Shown piece by piece: positions 25,959 through 34,835 of a stretch of 64,000 bases of DNA. The stretch comes from Curtobacterium flaccumfaciens (GTDB lineage: Bacteria; Actinomycetota; Actinomycetes; Actinomycetales; Microbacteriaceae). How positions within the stretch are numbered: position 1 is the first letter of the stretch; every line of letters starts with the position of its first letter. The notes below the pieces were generated by a model, which had not been told where the DNA came from, ran no database searches, and saw only the letters and a program-made list of their open reading frames with translations. The position numbers were made by a program, and so were the translations under genes. The stretch lies in contig NZ_SNVW01000003.1 in NCBI RefSeq assembly GCF_004361695.1, positions 62,001 through 126,000 on the forward strand. Reading direction: 5' to 3'.

Positions 25959-27365
25959 ACGTCCACCGCAACCACCCCGACACCCGTCGTCCCCTCCGGC
26001 AGCACGGGGAGCGGCTTCGGCCCGAAGCTCCTCGTCCCCGTCCTGGTCGGGCCGCTCCTCAACCCGATCAACACGACCATGGTGTCCGTCGCGCTCGCCC
26101 CGATCTCGCGTGATCTCGGGATCGGTGCCTCGCAGGCGATCTGGCTCGTCGCCGCGCTGTACCTGGCGAGTGCGATCGCGCAGCCGACGATGGGCAAGCT
26201 CGCCGACCGGTTCGGGCCGAAGAAGGTCTTCCTGACCGGGCTCGTCATCGTCGGGATCGCCGGCGTGGTGCCCGAGTTCCTGACCGGGTTCGGCGGCGCG
26301 GTGTTCGCCCGGGTGCTCATCGGCATCGGGACGTCGTCGGCGTACCCGGCGGCGCTCACGACCCTCCGGCAGCACTCGCTCCGCATCGGGAAGCCGACGC
26401 CGTCGCTCGTGCTCGGCGCCCTGTCCATCACCTCGCTCGTCTCCGCTGCGGCCGGGCCGCCCCTCGGCGGCGCGCTCATCGCCGCGTTCGGCTGGCACGC
26501 GATCTTCCTGGTCAACGTGCCGCTCGCCGTGTTCGGGATCGTCGTGGCCGCGCTGTGGCTGCCGTCCGACCGGCTGCGCCCGCGCCCCGACGAGGGCCTG
26601 CCCGTCCTGACCTCCCTCGACCCGCTCGGCCTGCTGCTGATGACCGGCACGGTGTCGGCGCTGCTCGTGTTCCTGCTCGACCTGTCGGCCGGTCTCTGGT
26701 GGCTGCTCGGCGTCGCGGTCGTCCTGCTCGTCGCGCTCGTGCTGTGGGAGCTGCGCGCCGTGAAGCCGTTCATCGACGTGCGGATGCTCGCGCGCAACGG
26801 CGCCTTGTCGCGGACGTACGTGCGACTCTTCCTGGCCTACGTGCTGGCCTACACGGTGACCTACGGCTTCTCGCAGTGGGTGCAGGACGTCGCGGGGTAC
26901 TCGAGCGACGTCGCCGGGTACCTGCAGCTGCCGGCCGCGATCGTCGCCGGCGTCGTGTCGTTCCTCGTCGCGCGGAAGACCGCCGTGCGCGGGCCGCTCA
27001 TCGTCGCGGCCGTCGTGCCGATCGTCGGCGGGGCGCTCCTGCTGCTGCTCCACGCCGGGTCGCCCGTCTGGCTGCTCCTGCTCGCGCCGGCACTGTTCGG
27101 GGTGCCGCAGGCCCTGGCGTCCGTGTCGAACCAGGCGGCGCTGTACCGCGTGGTGCCCGCGGAGGCCATCGGCACGGCGGCGGGGCTCTCGCGGACGAGC
27201 GTCTACATCGGGGCGATCGCGGCGTCGTCGCTGATCGGCGGCGTGTTCGGGCAGGCTCCGACGACGCCGGACCTGCACGTGCTCGCGTGGGTGATCGTCG
27301 GGGTGGCGGTGCTGCTGAGCGTGCTGACGATCGGGGACCGGGCGTTGGGGCGGCGCGCAGTGTAG
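25959..27365 (+). CDS. MFS drug-efflux transporter (DHA2/EmrB-like); apparent ACG start
   Basis: About 468 residues with many hydrophobic segments. The first helix is LLVPVLVGPLLNPINTTMVSVALAPI, then WLVAALYLASAIAQPTMGKLADRFGPKKVF (motif A, GKLADRFGPKK) and VFARVLIGIGTSSAYPAALTTL. No in-frame ATG, GTG or TTG lies between the upstream stop and 26079, and a start at 26079 would cut the first helix in half. ACG at 25959 is in frame, has AAAGG about ten bases upstream and would give the typical opening (M)STATTPTP. It is either a rare ACG start, a CTG further upstream, or a start codon lost by mutation. Confidence 0.8.
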   Translation, partial: TSTATTPTPVVPSGSTGSGFGPKLLVPVLVGPLLNPINTTMVSVALAPISRDLGIGASQAIWLVAALYLASAIAQPTMGKLADRFGPKKVFLTGLVIVGIAGVVPEFLTGFGGAVFARVLIGIGTSSAYPAALTTLRQHSLRIGKPTPSLVLGALSITSLVSAAAGPPLGGALIAAFGWHAIFLVNVPLAVFGIVVAALWLPSDRLRPRPDEGLPVLTSLDPLGLLLMTGTVSALLVFLLDLSAGLWWLLGVAVVLLVALVLWELRAVKPFIDVRMLARNGALSRTYVRLFLAYVLAYTVTYGFSQWVQDVAGYSSDVAGYLQLPAAIVAGVVSFLVARKTAVRGPLIVAAVVPIVGGALLLLLHAGSPVWLLLLAPALFGVPQALASVSNQAALYRVVPAEAIGTAAGLSRTSVYIGAIAASSLIGGVFGQAPTTPDLHVLAWVIVGVAVLLSVLTIGDRALGRRAV

Positions 27366-27428
27366 CGCCGCCTGCGCCGCGCCCGCTCCCGCGCCCGAGC
27401 CCGAGCCCGCGCCCGAGCCCGCCGGCCC

Positions 27429-27489
27429 GTCGAGGGAGCAGGAATCGTCGGGTCCACACGCCGCACCCGACGTTTCCTGCTCCCTCGAC
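27429..27489. terminator. Long hairpin between the MFS and purU genes
   Basis: A 16-bp perfect outer stem (27429-27444 with 27474-27489) continues inward for 8 of 9 pairs, loop of 11 bases. It probably ends the MFS message ahead of the purU promoter. A low-complexity GCCCGAGCCC tract precedes it. Confidence 0.8.
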
Positions 27490-27532
27490 CGCGCGACTCC
27501 ACTCCGCGCCGCGCCGCACCGCCCCACCCCGG

Positions 27533-27544
27533 TACCCTGATCCG
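27533..27544 (+). promoter_or_regulatory. Leaderless -10 of purU
   Basis: TACCCT (27533-27538) followed by six bases and the GTG at 27545. There is no Shine-Dalgarno sequence, as expected for a leaderless message. Confidence 0.6.
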
Positions 27545-28414
27545 GTGACCGACCCGACGCCCGCGACCCCAACGCACTGGACCCTCACGCTGGTCTGCGA
27601 CGACCAGCCCGGGATCGTGCACGCCGTCTCCGGAGCGGTGGTCGCCGCACAGGGCAACATCACCGAGTCGCAGCAGTTCTCGAGCGTCGACACGAACACG
27701 TTCTTCATGCGCCTGCAGGTGATGGCGCCGGTCGACCGCGCCGCCTTCGAGGAGGCCCTCGCGCCCGTCACCGAACGCTACGACGCCCGCGTGCAGCTCG
27801 ACGTCGTCGGCCGGCCGCTGCGCACCCTCGTGCTCGTGTCGAAGGCCGGCCACTGCCTCAACGACCTGCTCTACCGCCAGCGCGGTGGGCAGCTGCCGAT
27901 CGAGGTGCCCCTCGTCCTGTCGAACCACGCCGACCTCGCCGAGCTCGCGTCGTTCTACTCGGTGCCGTTCGAGCACCGTCCCGTCACCGACGCGGAGTCG
28001 AAGCGGCAGATGGAACAGCGCATCCTCGACGCCGTGGAGGAGCACGACATCGAACTGGTCGTCCTCGCCCGCTACATGCAGATCCTGTCGCCGGAGCTCT
28101 GCGCGGCGCTCGAGGGTCGCGCCGTCAACATCCACCACTCGTTCCTGCCCGGCTTCAAGGGTGCGAACCCGTACCGGCAGGCGCACGCCCGCGGCGTGAA
28201 GCTCATCGGCGCGACGGCGCACTACGTCACGAGCGACCTCGACGAGGGGCCGATCATCGAGCAGAACGTGGTGCGGGTCGACCACACGAAGGACCCCGCC
28301 GACCTCGTGTCGATCGGGCAGGACGAGGAGTCCCGCACGCTCACCCAGGCGGTGCGCTGGATCGCAGAGGACAGAGTCCTCCTCGACGGCGCCCGCACGA
28401 TCATCTTCAAGTAG
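27545..28414 (+). CDS. purU: Formyltetrahydrofolate deformylase
   Basis: 289 residues. N-terminal ACT domain (LTLVCDDQPGIVHAVSGAVV) and a formyl-transferase-like hydrolase domain: SKAGHCLNDLLYRQ, LARYMQILSPEL, INIHHSFLPGFKGANPYRQ-like VNIHHSFLPGFKGA, GATAHYVTSDLDEGPII. Releases formate from 10-formyl-THF and so balances the folate pool fed by GlyA and FolD. GTG 27545 begins the conserved part. Confidence 0.95.
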   Translation: MTDPTPATPTHWTLTLVCDDQPGIVHAVSGAVVAAQGNITESQQFSSVDTNTFFMRLQVMAPVDRAAFEEALAPVTERYDARVQLDVVGRPLRTLVLVSKAGHCLNDLLYRQRGGQLPIEVPLVLSNHADLAELASFYSVPFEHRPVTDAESKRQMEQRILDAVEEHDIELVVLARYMQILSPELCAALEGRAVNIHHSFLPGFKGANPYRQAHARGVKLIGATAHYVTSDLDEGPIIEQNVVRVDHTKDPADLVSIGQDEESRTLTQAVRWIAEDRVLLDGARTIIFK

Positions 28415-28421
28415 GACCCGC

Positions 28422-28820
28422 ATGTCAGCACCGCAGTCCCCCGTCGACTGGGGAGAGACCCCGGACCCGCACGCCATCCGTCCGCGCCGGCTCGACGGCT
28501 GGCGCGTGCTCCGCATCCTGGTGTGCACGTTCGGGCTGCTGTCGCTGGCGACGTGGGGCTACTTCGCGTGGCCGTTCCCGATGCCGGCGATCCTGTTCAT
28601 GATCGGTGCGCCGGTGTTCGCGGCGCTGGTCTGGTACTTCTTCCGCTCGCCCGCCTCGCCGATCGAGACGGACGTGGTCGGGAAGACCATCGTCGAGGTC
28701 GCCCTGGTGGTGGCCGCCGGTGGCTGCTGGATCTCGATCGGGCACCCCGTGGTGGGGCTCGTCTTCATCGTCGTCGCCGCTCTGTCCGGTGTGGTGCAGT
28801 TCCGGAAGGAGACCCGGTGA
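28422..28820 (+). CDS. YrdB/DUF2568-type membrane protein
   Basis: 132 residues with four hydrophobic segments. WGYFAWPFPMPAILFMIGAPVFAALVWYFF and a final VVQFRKE agree with DUF2568 membrane proteins of unknown function. Begins seven bases after purU, and its TGA overlaps the nagA GTG, so it is part of one transcript. Confidence 0.75.
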   Translation: MSAPQSPVDWGETPDPHAIRPRRLDGWRVLRILVCTFGLLSLATWGYFAWPFPMPAILFMIGAPVFAALVWYFFRSPASPIETDVVGKTIVEVALVVAAGGCWISIGHPVVGLVFIVVAALSGVVQFRKETR

Positions 28821-29965
28821 ACGGCCTGGAGGCACGCAGCACCCTGATCCGGTCGGCCCACCTGGTCGACGGGGCCGGGTCCACGGCGGACGGCTGGGTC
28901 CTCGTCGCCGGTGACACCATCCGGGCTGTCGGCTCCGGCGCCGATGCCCCCGCGGCGGATCAGGTCGTCGACCTCGGTGACGCCGTCCTGACTCCCGGGT
29001 TCACAGACCTGCACGGGCACGGCGGAGCGACCGAGGCGTACGAGGACGAGTCCTTCGCCGGCTCACTCGCGATGCACCGGTCGCACGGCACGACCCGCTC
29101 GGTGCTGTCGCTCGTCGCGAACCCGATCCCCGCGCTGGCGGCGTCGCTGCGACGGGTCCGTGCCGTGATGGCCACCGACCCGCTCGTGCTCGGCGTGCAC
29201 CTCGAGGGGCCGTTCCTCTCCCCGCACAACAAGGGCGCCCACAACGAGTCGTTCCTCGTGTCGCCGACGCCGGCCGCCGTCGATGCCCTGCTCGAGGCCG
29301 GCGAGGGCGTCATCCGCCAGGTCACCGTCGCGCCCGAGCTGCCGGGCGCGCTCGACGCCGTCCGTCGTTTCGTGTCCGCCGGCGTGGTCGTCGCCGTGGG
29401 GCACACCGTCGGCACGTACGACCAGGCCCGCGCCGCGTTCGACGCCGGCGCGACGGTGCTCACGCACGCGTTCAACGCCATGCCGGGGCTCCACCACCGG
29501 GCGCCCGGGCCGATCGGCGCCGCCGTGGCCGACGACCGCGTCACGCTCGAACTCATCCTCGACGGGGTGCACGTGCACCCCGTCGTCGCCTCGACGCTGA
29601 TGCGCGCCGCACCGGACCGGGTCGCCCTGATCACCGACGCCATGGGGGCCGCCGGTGCTGCCGACGGCTCCTACCGGCTGGGCTCGCTCGACGTCACGGT
29701 GACCGACGGCGTCGCGCACGTCGCCGGGACGGACACCATCGCGGGCTCGACGCTGACGCAGGACGTGGCCCTCCGGAGCGCGGTGACGCGTGCGGGGCGG
29801 ACGCTGCCCGAGGCCGTGGCCGCCCTGACGAGCGTGCCGGCCGCTGCGCTGGGGCTCGGCGACCGTCTGGGCCGTCTGGCGCCCGGGTTCGCCGCCGACC
29901 TCGTGGCGCTGTCGCCGTCGCTCGAGGTGCAGCGCGTCTGGGGCGCGGGACTCCCGCTCGCCTGA
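28817..29965 (+). CDS. nagA: N-acetylglucosamine-6-phosphate deacetylase
   Basis: 382 residues. Amidohydrolase fold: PGFTDLHGHGGATEAYED, LGVHLEGPFLSPHNKGAH (metal-binding Glu), VVAVGHTVGTYDQARAAFDAG, THAFNAMPGLHHRAPG and LITDAMGAAG (catalytic Asp). Produces glucosamine-6-phosphate for NagB, encoded 7 kb away on the other strand. GTG overlaps the previous stop. The first codons contain one copy of the recurring CTGGAGGCACG box (28826-28836), read as LEAR. Confidence 0.9.
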   Translation: MNGLEARSTLIRSAHLVDGAGSTADGWVLVAGDTIRAVGSGADAPAADQVVDLGDAVLTPGFTDLHGHGGATEAYEDESFAGSLAMHRSHGTTRSVLSLVANPIPALAASLRRVRAVMATDPLVLGVHLEGPFLSPHNKGAHNESFLVSPTPAAVDALLEAGEGVIRQVTVAPELPGALDAVRRFVSAGVVVAVGHTVGTYDQARAAFDAGATVLTHAFNAMPGLHHRAPGPIGAAVADDRVTLELILDGVHVHPVVASTLMRAAPDRVALITDAMGAAGAADGSYRLGSLDVTVTDGVAHVAGTDTIAGSTLTQDVALRSAVTRAGRTLPEAVAALTSVPAAALGLGDRLGRLAPGFAADLVALSPSLEVQRVWGAGLPLA

Positions 29966-29971
29966 GGCCGA

Positions 29972-30433
29972 TCAGAGCGGCCGCGCGAAGCAGATCGAAC
30001 CGGCCTGCTCGCGGTAGGGGCCGAACGGCCGGATCCGCTGGAACCCGTGCCGCAGGAACAGGTTCACGGCGTGCGGTTGCAGGACCCCCGTCTCGGCCAC
30101 GACCGCCGGCGCCTGCAGTTCCTCCGCCTGCGCAAGCAGTTCGAGCAGCAGGGCGTCGCCGATGCCCCGGCCCCGCCGGTCCGGCCGGACGAACAGCCGC
30201 CGGATCTCGAACACCCCGTCGCCCGCGGCGGTGAGCGACCCGGTGCCGAGCGCCGTCCCCGTCGTGTCCCGCGCGAGCACGTGCGCGGCGGCCGTGGCCT
30301 CGGTGAGCGGCCGACCGACGTCTGCCGGACGACCGTAGATCCGGTCGACCTCGATCCGGGCAGCAGCACGGAGCCGCACGGCGTCGTAGTGGTCGAACCG
30401 GTCGGCCGTGACCGAGAACGGCAGGGGCTGCAT
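29972..30433 (-). CDS. GNAT-family N-acetyltransferase
   Basis: 153 residues. Acetyl-CoA loop [23 protein letters not shown], then AETGVLQPHAVNLFLRHGFQRI. Substrate not predictable. Ends six bases from the convergent nagA stop. ATG 30433 chosen at MQPLPFSVTADRF; a longer frame upstream looks non-coding. Confidence 0.85.
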   Translation of the reverse strand: MQPLPFSVTADRFDHYDAVRLRAAARIEVDRIYGRPADVGRPLTEATAAAHVLARDTTGTALGTGSLTAAGDGVFEIRRLFVRPDRRGRGIGDALLLELLAQAEELQAPAVVAETGVLQPHAVNLFLRHGFQRIRPFGPYREQAGSICFARPL

Positions 30434-30541
30434 CGTGGGACGTTCCTCGCTGACGGTGCGTCGTCGCACTGCCGGGTGGGTCGGTGGGTGGTCGTGCTGG
30501 ATGCGTGCCGCCGCTCGAACCCGACGAGCGGCGGCACGGGT

Positions 30542-30580
30542 GCGCGATGTCACTCGAACCCGAATCGAGTGGTGTCGCGC
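30542..30580 (-). terminator. Hairpin between the TetR and GNAT genes
   Basis: 16-base arms (30542-30557 with 30565-30580) with three mismatches and a short loop, downstream of the TetR gene. Confidence 0.6.
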
Positions 30581-30639
30581 GCAGACGGCGAGCGCCTGCC
30601 CTCGGACAGCCCTCCTGTCCGCGGTCCGTGTCGTCGGGC

Positions 30640-31275
30640 TCAGCCGACGGAGTCGAGGTCCCACACCGGGGCGACGTAGGTCCGCGACCACCCCTCGCGG
30701 AGCCGTGTGACCGCACGGTCGAACGCCTCGAGCAGGTCCATGTCCGGACGGACCATGGACTGCAGCTGCAGCCCCTCGTAGGTGGCGAGCAGCTGCTCGG
30801 ACCCGCGCGCCGGCTCCATCGTCCGCGGCTCCCGCCCGAGCAGGACGTCCCGCTCGAGGGAGTGCTGCACGAACGCGTGGAACCGCCGCCACCGAGCGTG
30901 CAGCATCGGCGCCAGGGGGTGTTCCGGCGACGCCGCGATGTTCAGCGTCGCGGTCAGGAACCGCATGAGCGAGGGGTCGGCGATGTTCGCGGTGACGATC
31001 GCCCGGAGGAAGGGGACGGTGCCGCGCTGCTCGGCGAGGGGCATGAGCGGTGCGGTCCGCTGGTCGTTCCACCGGTCGATGGTCGCGAGCAGCAGGCCGT
31101 CCCAGCTCGGGAAGGTGCGGTCGACGACCTCGACCGGCTCACCGGCTTCGGCGGCCACGACGGCCGGGGTCACCTCGTGCAGCGGACGGGTCCGGAGCGC
31201 GTGGATCATCCCCTCCACGACCGTCGATCGGAGGGACGCTGCATCCGACGGGTGCGGCGGCGATTCGATGTGCAT
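30640..31275 (-). CDS. TetR-family transcriptional regulator
   Basis: 211 residues. The N-terminal helix-turn-helix is divergent but recognisable (STVVEGMIHALRTRPLHEVTPAVVAAEAGEPVEVVDRTFPSWDGLL). The C-terminal domain resembles ligand-binding TetR halves. Start set at MHIESPPHPSD; eight more codons are possible. A near-palindrome covers the start. Target genes unclear: GH92 lies upstream and the GNAT gene downstream on the same strand. Confidence 0.75.
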   Translation of the reverse strand: MHIESPPHPSDAASLRSTVVEGMIHALRTRPLHEVTPAVVAAEAGEPVEVVDRTFPSWDGLLLATIDRWNDQRTAPLMPLAEQRGTVPFLRAIVTANIADPSLMRFLTATLNIAASPEHPLAPMLHARWRRFHAFVQHSLERDVLLGREPRTMEPARGSEQLLATYEGLQLQSMVRPDMDLLEAFDRAVTRLREGWSRTYVAPVWDLDSVG

Positions 31276-31282
31276 GCATACA
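31269..31282. promoter_or_regulatory. Possible TetR operator
   Basis: TGTGCATGCATACA is a 14-base near-palindrome (one mismatched pair) over the start codon and promoter of the tetR gene, in an AT-richer stretch. Autoregulation is inferred from position only. Confidence 0.45.
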
Positions 31283-31369
31283 TACGACCAGCGCGTCACC
31301 GACGAGAGGTACCCCCAGAACAGGAACGTACGTTCTCTGGACAGACACCCCGCACGGCGATCGACCAGC

Positions 31370-33838
31370 TCACCGGTCGACCGGACGCCCCCGCGCCCCG
31401 CTCGCCCACGCGGTGTCCGCGGTGGCCCCGACCTGCAGCGACAGCGTGCCGCCCCGCGTCACGAACGACGCCGGCACCCACGACCGGTCGAGCGTCCGCC
31501 CGTCCAACCGCGCACCCTGCACGTACGGCTCCGTCCCCGAAGACCGGATGACGATTCGCTGCCCGCTCGACCGGCGGATGTCGACGGTGCTGAACGTCGG
31601 GCTCCCGATGAGCATGTCGGCCCGTCCCGGCGTCTGCGGGTACAGCCCGATCGACGCGAAGACGTACCAGGCGCTCATCGTCCCGAGGTCGTCGTTCCCG
31701 GGCAGCCCGTCCGGGCCGGTGCCGTAGGCGTCGTCGACGACCTGCCGGACGGTCTCCTGTGTCTTCCACGGCTGGCCGAGCGCGTTGTACATCCACGGCG
31801 TGTGGATGTCGGGCTCGTTCGTCGGGTCGAACTTCGTGGCGTCGCCGCCGGTCACGGCCCAGTTGCCGGACGCGTCGTGGAAGAAGGCGTCGAGCCGGGC
31901 GACCGCGGCGGCGTCGCCACCGAGGGCCGTCGACAGCCCGCTGACGTCCTGCGGCACGAGCCACGTGTACTGCGCGCTCGTCCCCTGCGCGAAGCCGACG
32001 CCGGTCGAGGGCGACCAGTCGGGCGTCCACGATCCGTCGGCCTGCCGTGCGGCCTGGTACCCGACCGCCGGGTTGAACGTGTTCTGCCAGTACGTACCCC
32101 GCTCCGCGAACATCCGGGCGTCCGAGCGCAGCCCGAGGGAACCCGCCCAGTACCCGAGCGCACTGTCGGAGATCGAGTCCTCGAGGGTCTCGGCCGCACC
32201 GCCCCAGCACGCGCAGTCGTCGTTCGCGGCGTAGTGCCGCTGCAGGTACTCGTCGAGCGCGGGTCGCTGCGCCAGGCACTGGCCCGGGCAGCCGATGTCG
32301 CTCTCGGCGTCGGCGTTCTCGACCGTGGCCTGCTTCCGCAGGGACTCGTAGGCGGCTCGGACGTCGAAGTTCCGGACGCCCATGGCGTACCAGGTGGCGA
32401 GCGTCGCGGCCGAGGGGTCCCCGGTCATCACGTGCGTCGGTGCGCCGAGGTGCAGCCACCGGTCCCACACTCCACCGTTCTGCTGGGCGAACCGCAGCAT
32501 CGACTGGGCCATGTCCCCGGCGACGTCCGGTCGCAGCAGCGCGAGCAGCTGGATCTGCGCCCGGTACTGGTCCCACCCGGAGTACGTGCCGTAGACAGCG
32601 CGGTGTCCGCGGTCCGTCCGGTGCACGCGGAGGTCCGGCCCGAGGTAGCGGCCGTCGCGGTCGTTCAGCGTGTTCGGCTGCATGAGCGCGTGGTAGACGG
32701 ACGTGTACAGCTGGGTGGTCCGGTCGTCCGTCCCGCCGCCGACGCGGATGCGGGAGAGTTCCCGGTTCCAGGAGGCGCGGGTCGCCGCCGCCACGCTGCT
32801 GACGGTCGAGTGCCTGGTCACCTCGCCGTCGCGGTTGGCGGCTGCTCCGGCAGCACTCACGTACGAGATGCCGATCGTCGCGTGCACGGTGGCACCGCGA
32901 CGCGCGTCGAACCCGACCCACGCGCCGGAGCCGCGTCCGGCGCGGTCGGCGCCGGTGAGGTACCCCTCCCCACCGGAGGAGGCCGTGCCTCCAGGCTGGA
33001 CGGTGCCGTCCTTCCAGGTGCCGGTGCTCGTGAAGGCGCGGTCGAAGGTGGCCGTGAAGAACAGCCGGTAGTAGCTGCGGCGGTCCGGGTTGGTGGCGCC
33101 GCCGCCGTTCGCGCGGCGGCTGCAGAAGCCGCCGGTCAGGACGCTGCCGCTCACCGTGCGGGTGCGGGCGTCGACGCGGGTGGTGGCGGCCTCGCTGCCG
33201 TTGATCGAGTTCGAGGTGCGGAAGAGCAGGTTCGCGGCCTTCCCGGCGGGGAACGCGAACTCGCCGATGCCGGCGCGGGTGGTGACGGCGAGGTCGGTGC
33301 GGACGCCGTTGTCGAGCGTGACGCCGTACCGGCCGGGGCTCGCGGACTCCTGGTCGTGCGAGTACCCGGCGGCGTAGACCGCGTCGGTGCTGTCGGCGGA
33401 GGGCGACGTCGTGACGGGAGTCGTCACCGGCATGATCGGCACGTCGCCCGCGGCTCCCGGCGCGCAGCCGGCGCCGTTGAGGTGCGTCAGGCTGAAGCCG
33501 CGCAACCGGTTCACGTCGTACGAGTACCCGTTCGCCACCGGGGTCGAGGTCTGGTCGCCCGCGGTGCCGGTCGGGCTCCACTGCAGCATGCCGAACGGCG
33601 CGGTGGCTCCGGGCCAGGTGTTGCCGTCGCCGCTCGTGCCGATGAACGGGTCGACGTACCGGGCCGGATCGGAGACGGTCCTCCCCGCCTGCACTGCCTG
33701 TCCCGAGGGCGATGCGACGGCCGGCACGGCGACGACCCCCGTCCCGAGCAGCGCGGCGATCGTGGCCACCGCGGCGAGCGACAGCGGCCGGATCGGGTGA
33801 CGGAGGGGCGGGCGACGGTGCACGCGAGAACGGTTCAC
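31370..33838 (-). CDS. Secreted GH92 alpha-mannosidase
   Basis: 822 residues with an N-terminal signal peptide (LSLAAVATIAALLGTGVVAVPAVA). GH92 features: YVDPFIGTSGDGNTWPGATAPFGMLQWSP, LTHLNGAGC, GTYSGWDQYRAQIQLLALL, PDKYGRNPDE-like region LPGNDDLGTMSAWYVFASIGLYPQTPG and NEPDIHTPWMYN. GH92 enzymes are Ca2+-dependent exo-mannosidases acting mainly on alpha-1,2, -1,3 or -1,4 linkages of N-glycans and yeast mannan; specificity is not readable here. TAGCGT (33846-33851) lies seven bases before the GTG. Confidence 0.9.
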   Translation of the reverse strand: MNRSRVHRRPPLRHPIRPLSLAAVATIAALLGTGVVAVPAVASPSGQAVQAGRTVSDPARYVDPFIGTSGDGNTWPGATAPFGMLQWSPTGTAGDQTSTPVANGYSYDVNRLRGFSLTHLNGAGCAPGAAGDVPIMPVTTPVTTSPSADSTDAVYAAGYSHDQESASPGRYGVTLDNGVRTDLAVTTRAGIGEFAFPAGKAANLLFRTSNSINGSEAATTRVDARTRTVSGSVLTGGFCSRRANGGGATNPDRRSYYRLFFTATFDRAFTSTGTWKDGTVQPGGTASSGGEGYLTGADRAGRGSGAWVGFDARRGATVHATIGISYVSAAGAAANRDGEVTRHSTVSSVAAATRASWNRELSRIRVGGGTDDRTTQLYTSVYHALMQPNTLNDRDGRYLGPDLRVHRTDRGHRAVYGTYSGWDQYRAQIQLLALLRPDVAGDMAQSMLRFAQQNGGVWDRWLHLGAPTHVMTGDPSAATLATWYAMGVRNFDVRAAYESLRKQATVENADAESDIGCPGQCLAQRPALDEYLQRHYAANDDCACWGGAAETLEDSISDSALGYWAGSLGLRSDARMFAERGTYWQNTFNPAVGYQAARQADGSWTPDWSPSTGVGFAQGTSAQYTWLVPQDVSGLSTALGGDAAAVARLDAFFHDASGNWAVTGGDATKFDPTNEPDIHTPWMYNALGQPWKTQETVRQVVDDAYGTGPDGLPGNDDLGTMSAWYVFASIGLYPQTPGRADMLIGSPTFSTVDIRRSSGQRIVIRSSGTEPYVQGARLDGRTLDRSWVPASFVTRGGTLSLQVGATADTAWASGARGRPVDR

Positions 33839-34171
33839 GTCGGCGACGCTAGACCCCTCGGACGGGGGACGCGCGCCGGGTCACCGACCGGTCCCCCGCT
33901 GTTCACGTCGACCGATGCGCGGCTGACACTGGTGGACGTCTCGGGCAGGGCGTACTCTTCGCAGCACCCAGCCCGGACCCCGCTGACGTCAGGACGGGTC
34001 GGGGCCGCACGGGTTCGTGGCCCCGTCGAGCACCGCCTCGGACCGGTTGGTCCGGAGTGCACCCACCCACTCACTCACTCACGACCGCAGACGCCGATGA
34101 CGGCCGCGGTCTCCGCCACCCGATCCGATCACGCGATCCGGGTCGGCCGCTCGGCTCCACAAGGACCGGCC
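33839..34171. other. 333-base divergent intergenic region
   Basis: Holds the GH92 leaderless promoter and the leader of the lipoprotein gene. Small hairpins occur near 34003-34026 and 34035-34050 (CGGACC with GGTCCG). TACTCT (about 33953) is a candidate -10 for the plus-strand gene, which would give a leader of about 210 bases. Confidence 0.45.
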
Positions 34172-34768
34172 ATGCACCACACGTTCGTCACATCCCACGC
34201 GCTCGACACGACCGCGATGCTCATCATCGTGGTGGCGGCGACCAGCGCCTGCACCATGCCCGCGACCGAGGACTCGTCCGTGACCCAGACGTCCCGGGCG
34301 GGACCACCGACGGACGCCGCAACGACGGCTCCGTCTGCTTCGACGGCTCCGTCCGCCGAGCCGCGCCCCACCCCGGGGCACACGGCCCGGCCGCGGGCTC
34401 CCGGAGCGGACGTCCTCGAGGGCACCTGGCGTACGGAGCTCTCACGCCAGGACCTCGGCTTCGCCCCGTCCGGTCGTGCGACACCGCCGCCGAACCAGAG
34501 CGGCCTCAGCGAGGCGCCCGAATGGCGCGTGCTCGTCTTCCACCGATCGCGTCTCACCGTGCTCGGCGGCCGCGGGGTCGACCCGACGAGCATCGAGGAG
34601 ATGACGTTCAGCGCAGCGGGCGCGGTCCTCACGATCACGTCCGAGGGGCGCGTCTTCCGCGTCCGCTGGGCGGTCTCCTTGGACGGGTTGACCCTCACGC
34701 CGACGCCGGACGGCCCACTGCCCCCGGCGGTGCTCGTCCTGCACCCCTTCGCCCGCGTCCACGACTGA
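34172..34768 (+). CDS. Putative secreted lipoprotein
   Basis: 198 residues. Signal-peptide-like helix (AMLIIVVAATSAC, Cys about residue 27), then a Ser/Thr/Ala/Pro-rich linker and a compact domain (ADVLEGTWRTELSRQDLG, WRVLVFHRSRLTVLGGRG, VFRVRWAVSLDGLTLTPT) that resembles a lipocalin-like beta sandwich only loosely. AAGGA precedes the ATG. No named family. Confidence 0.65.
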   Translation: MHHTFVTSHALDTTAMLIIVVAATSACTMPATEDSSVTQTSRAGPPTDAATTAPSASTAPSAEPRPTPGHTARPRAPGADVLEGTWRTELSRQDLGFAPSGRATPPPNQSGLSEAPEWRVLVFHRSRLTVLGGRGVDPTSIEEMTFSAAGAVLTITSEGRVFRVRWAVSLDGLTLTPTPDGPLPPAVLVLHPFARVHD

Positions 34769-34835
34769 CCACGACCGGCCGGGGCACACCGGGTCAGGAC
34801 CCGGCGCGCACCGCGACGCATGCCTGCCTCGGGTC

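Noticed and set aside
27366..27428. GCCCGAGCCC-type repeats after the MFS gene as a possible CRISPR-like array
   Set aside because: Units are only about six bases with no spacers; simple low-complexity sequence.
30782..34171. Very long open frame on the plus strand across the GH92 gene
   Set aside because: It is the mirror of GH92 in GC-rich DNA; its translation is low-complexity Arg/Gly/Val. Only its end, from the ATG at 34172, has a signal peptide and ribosome site.
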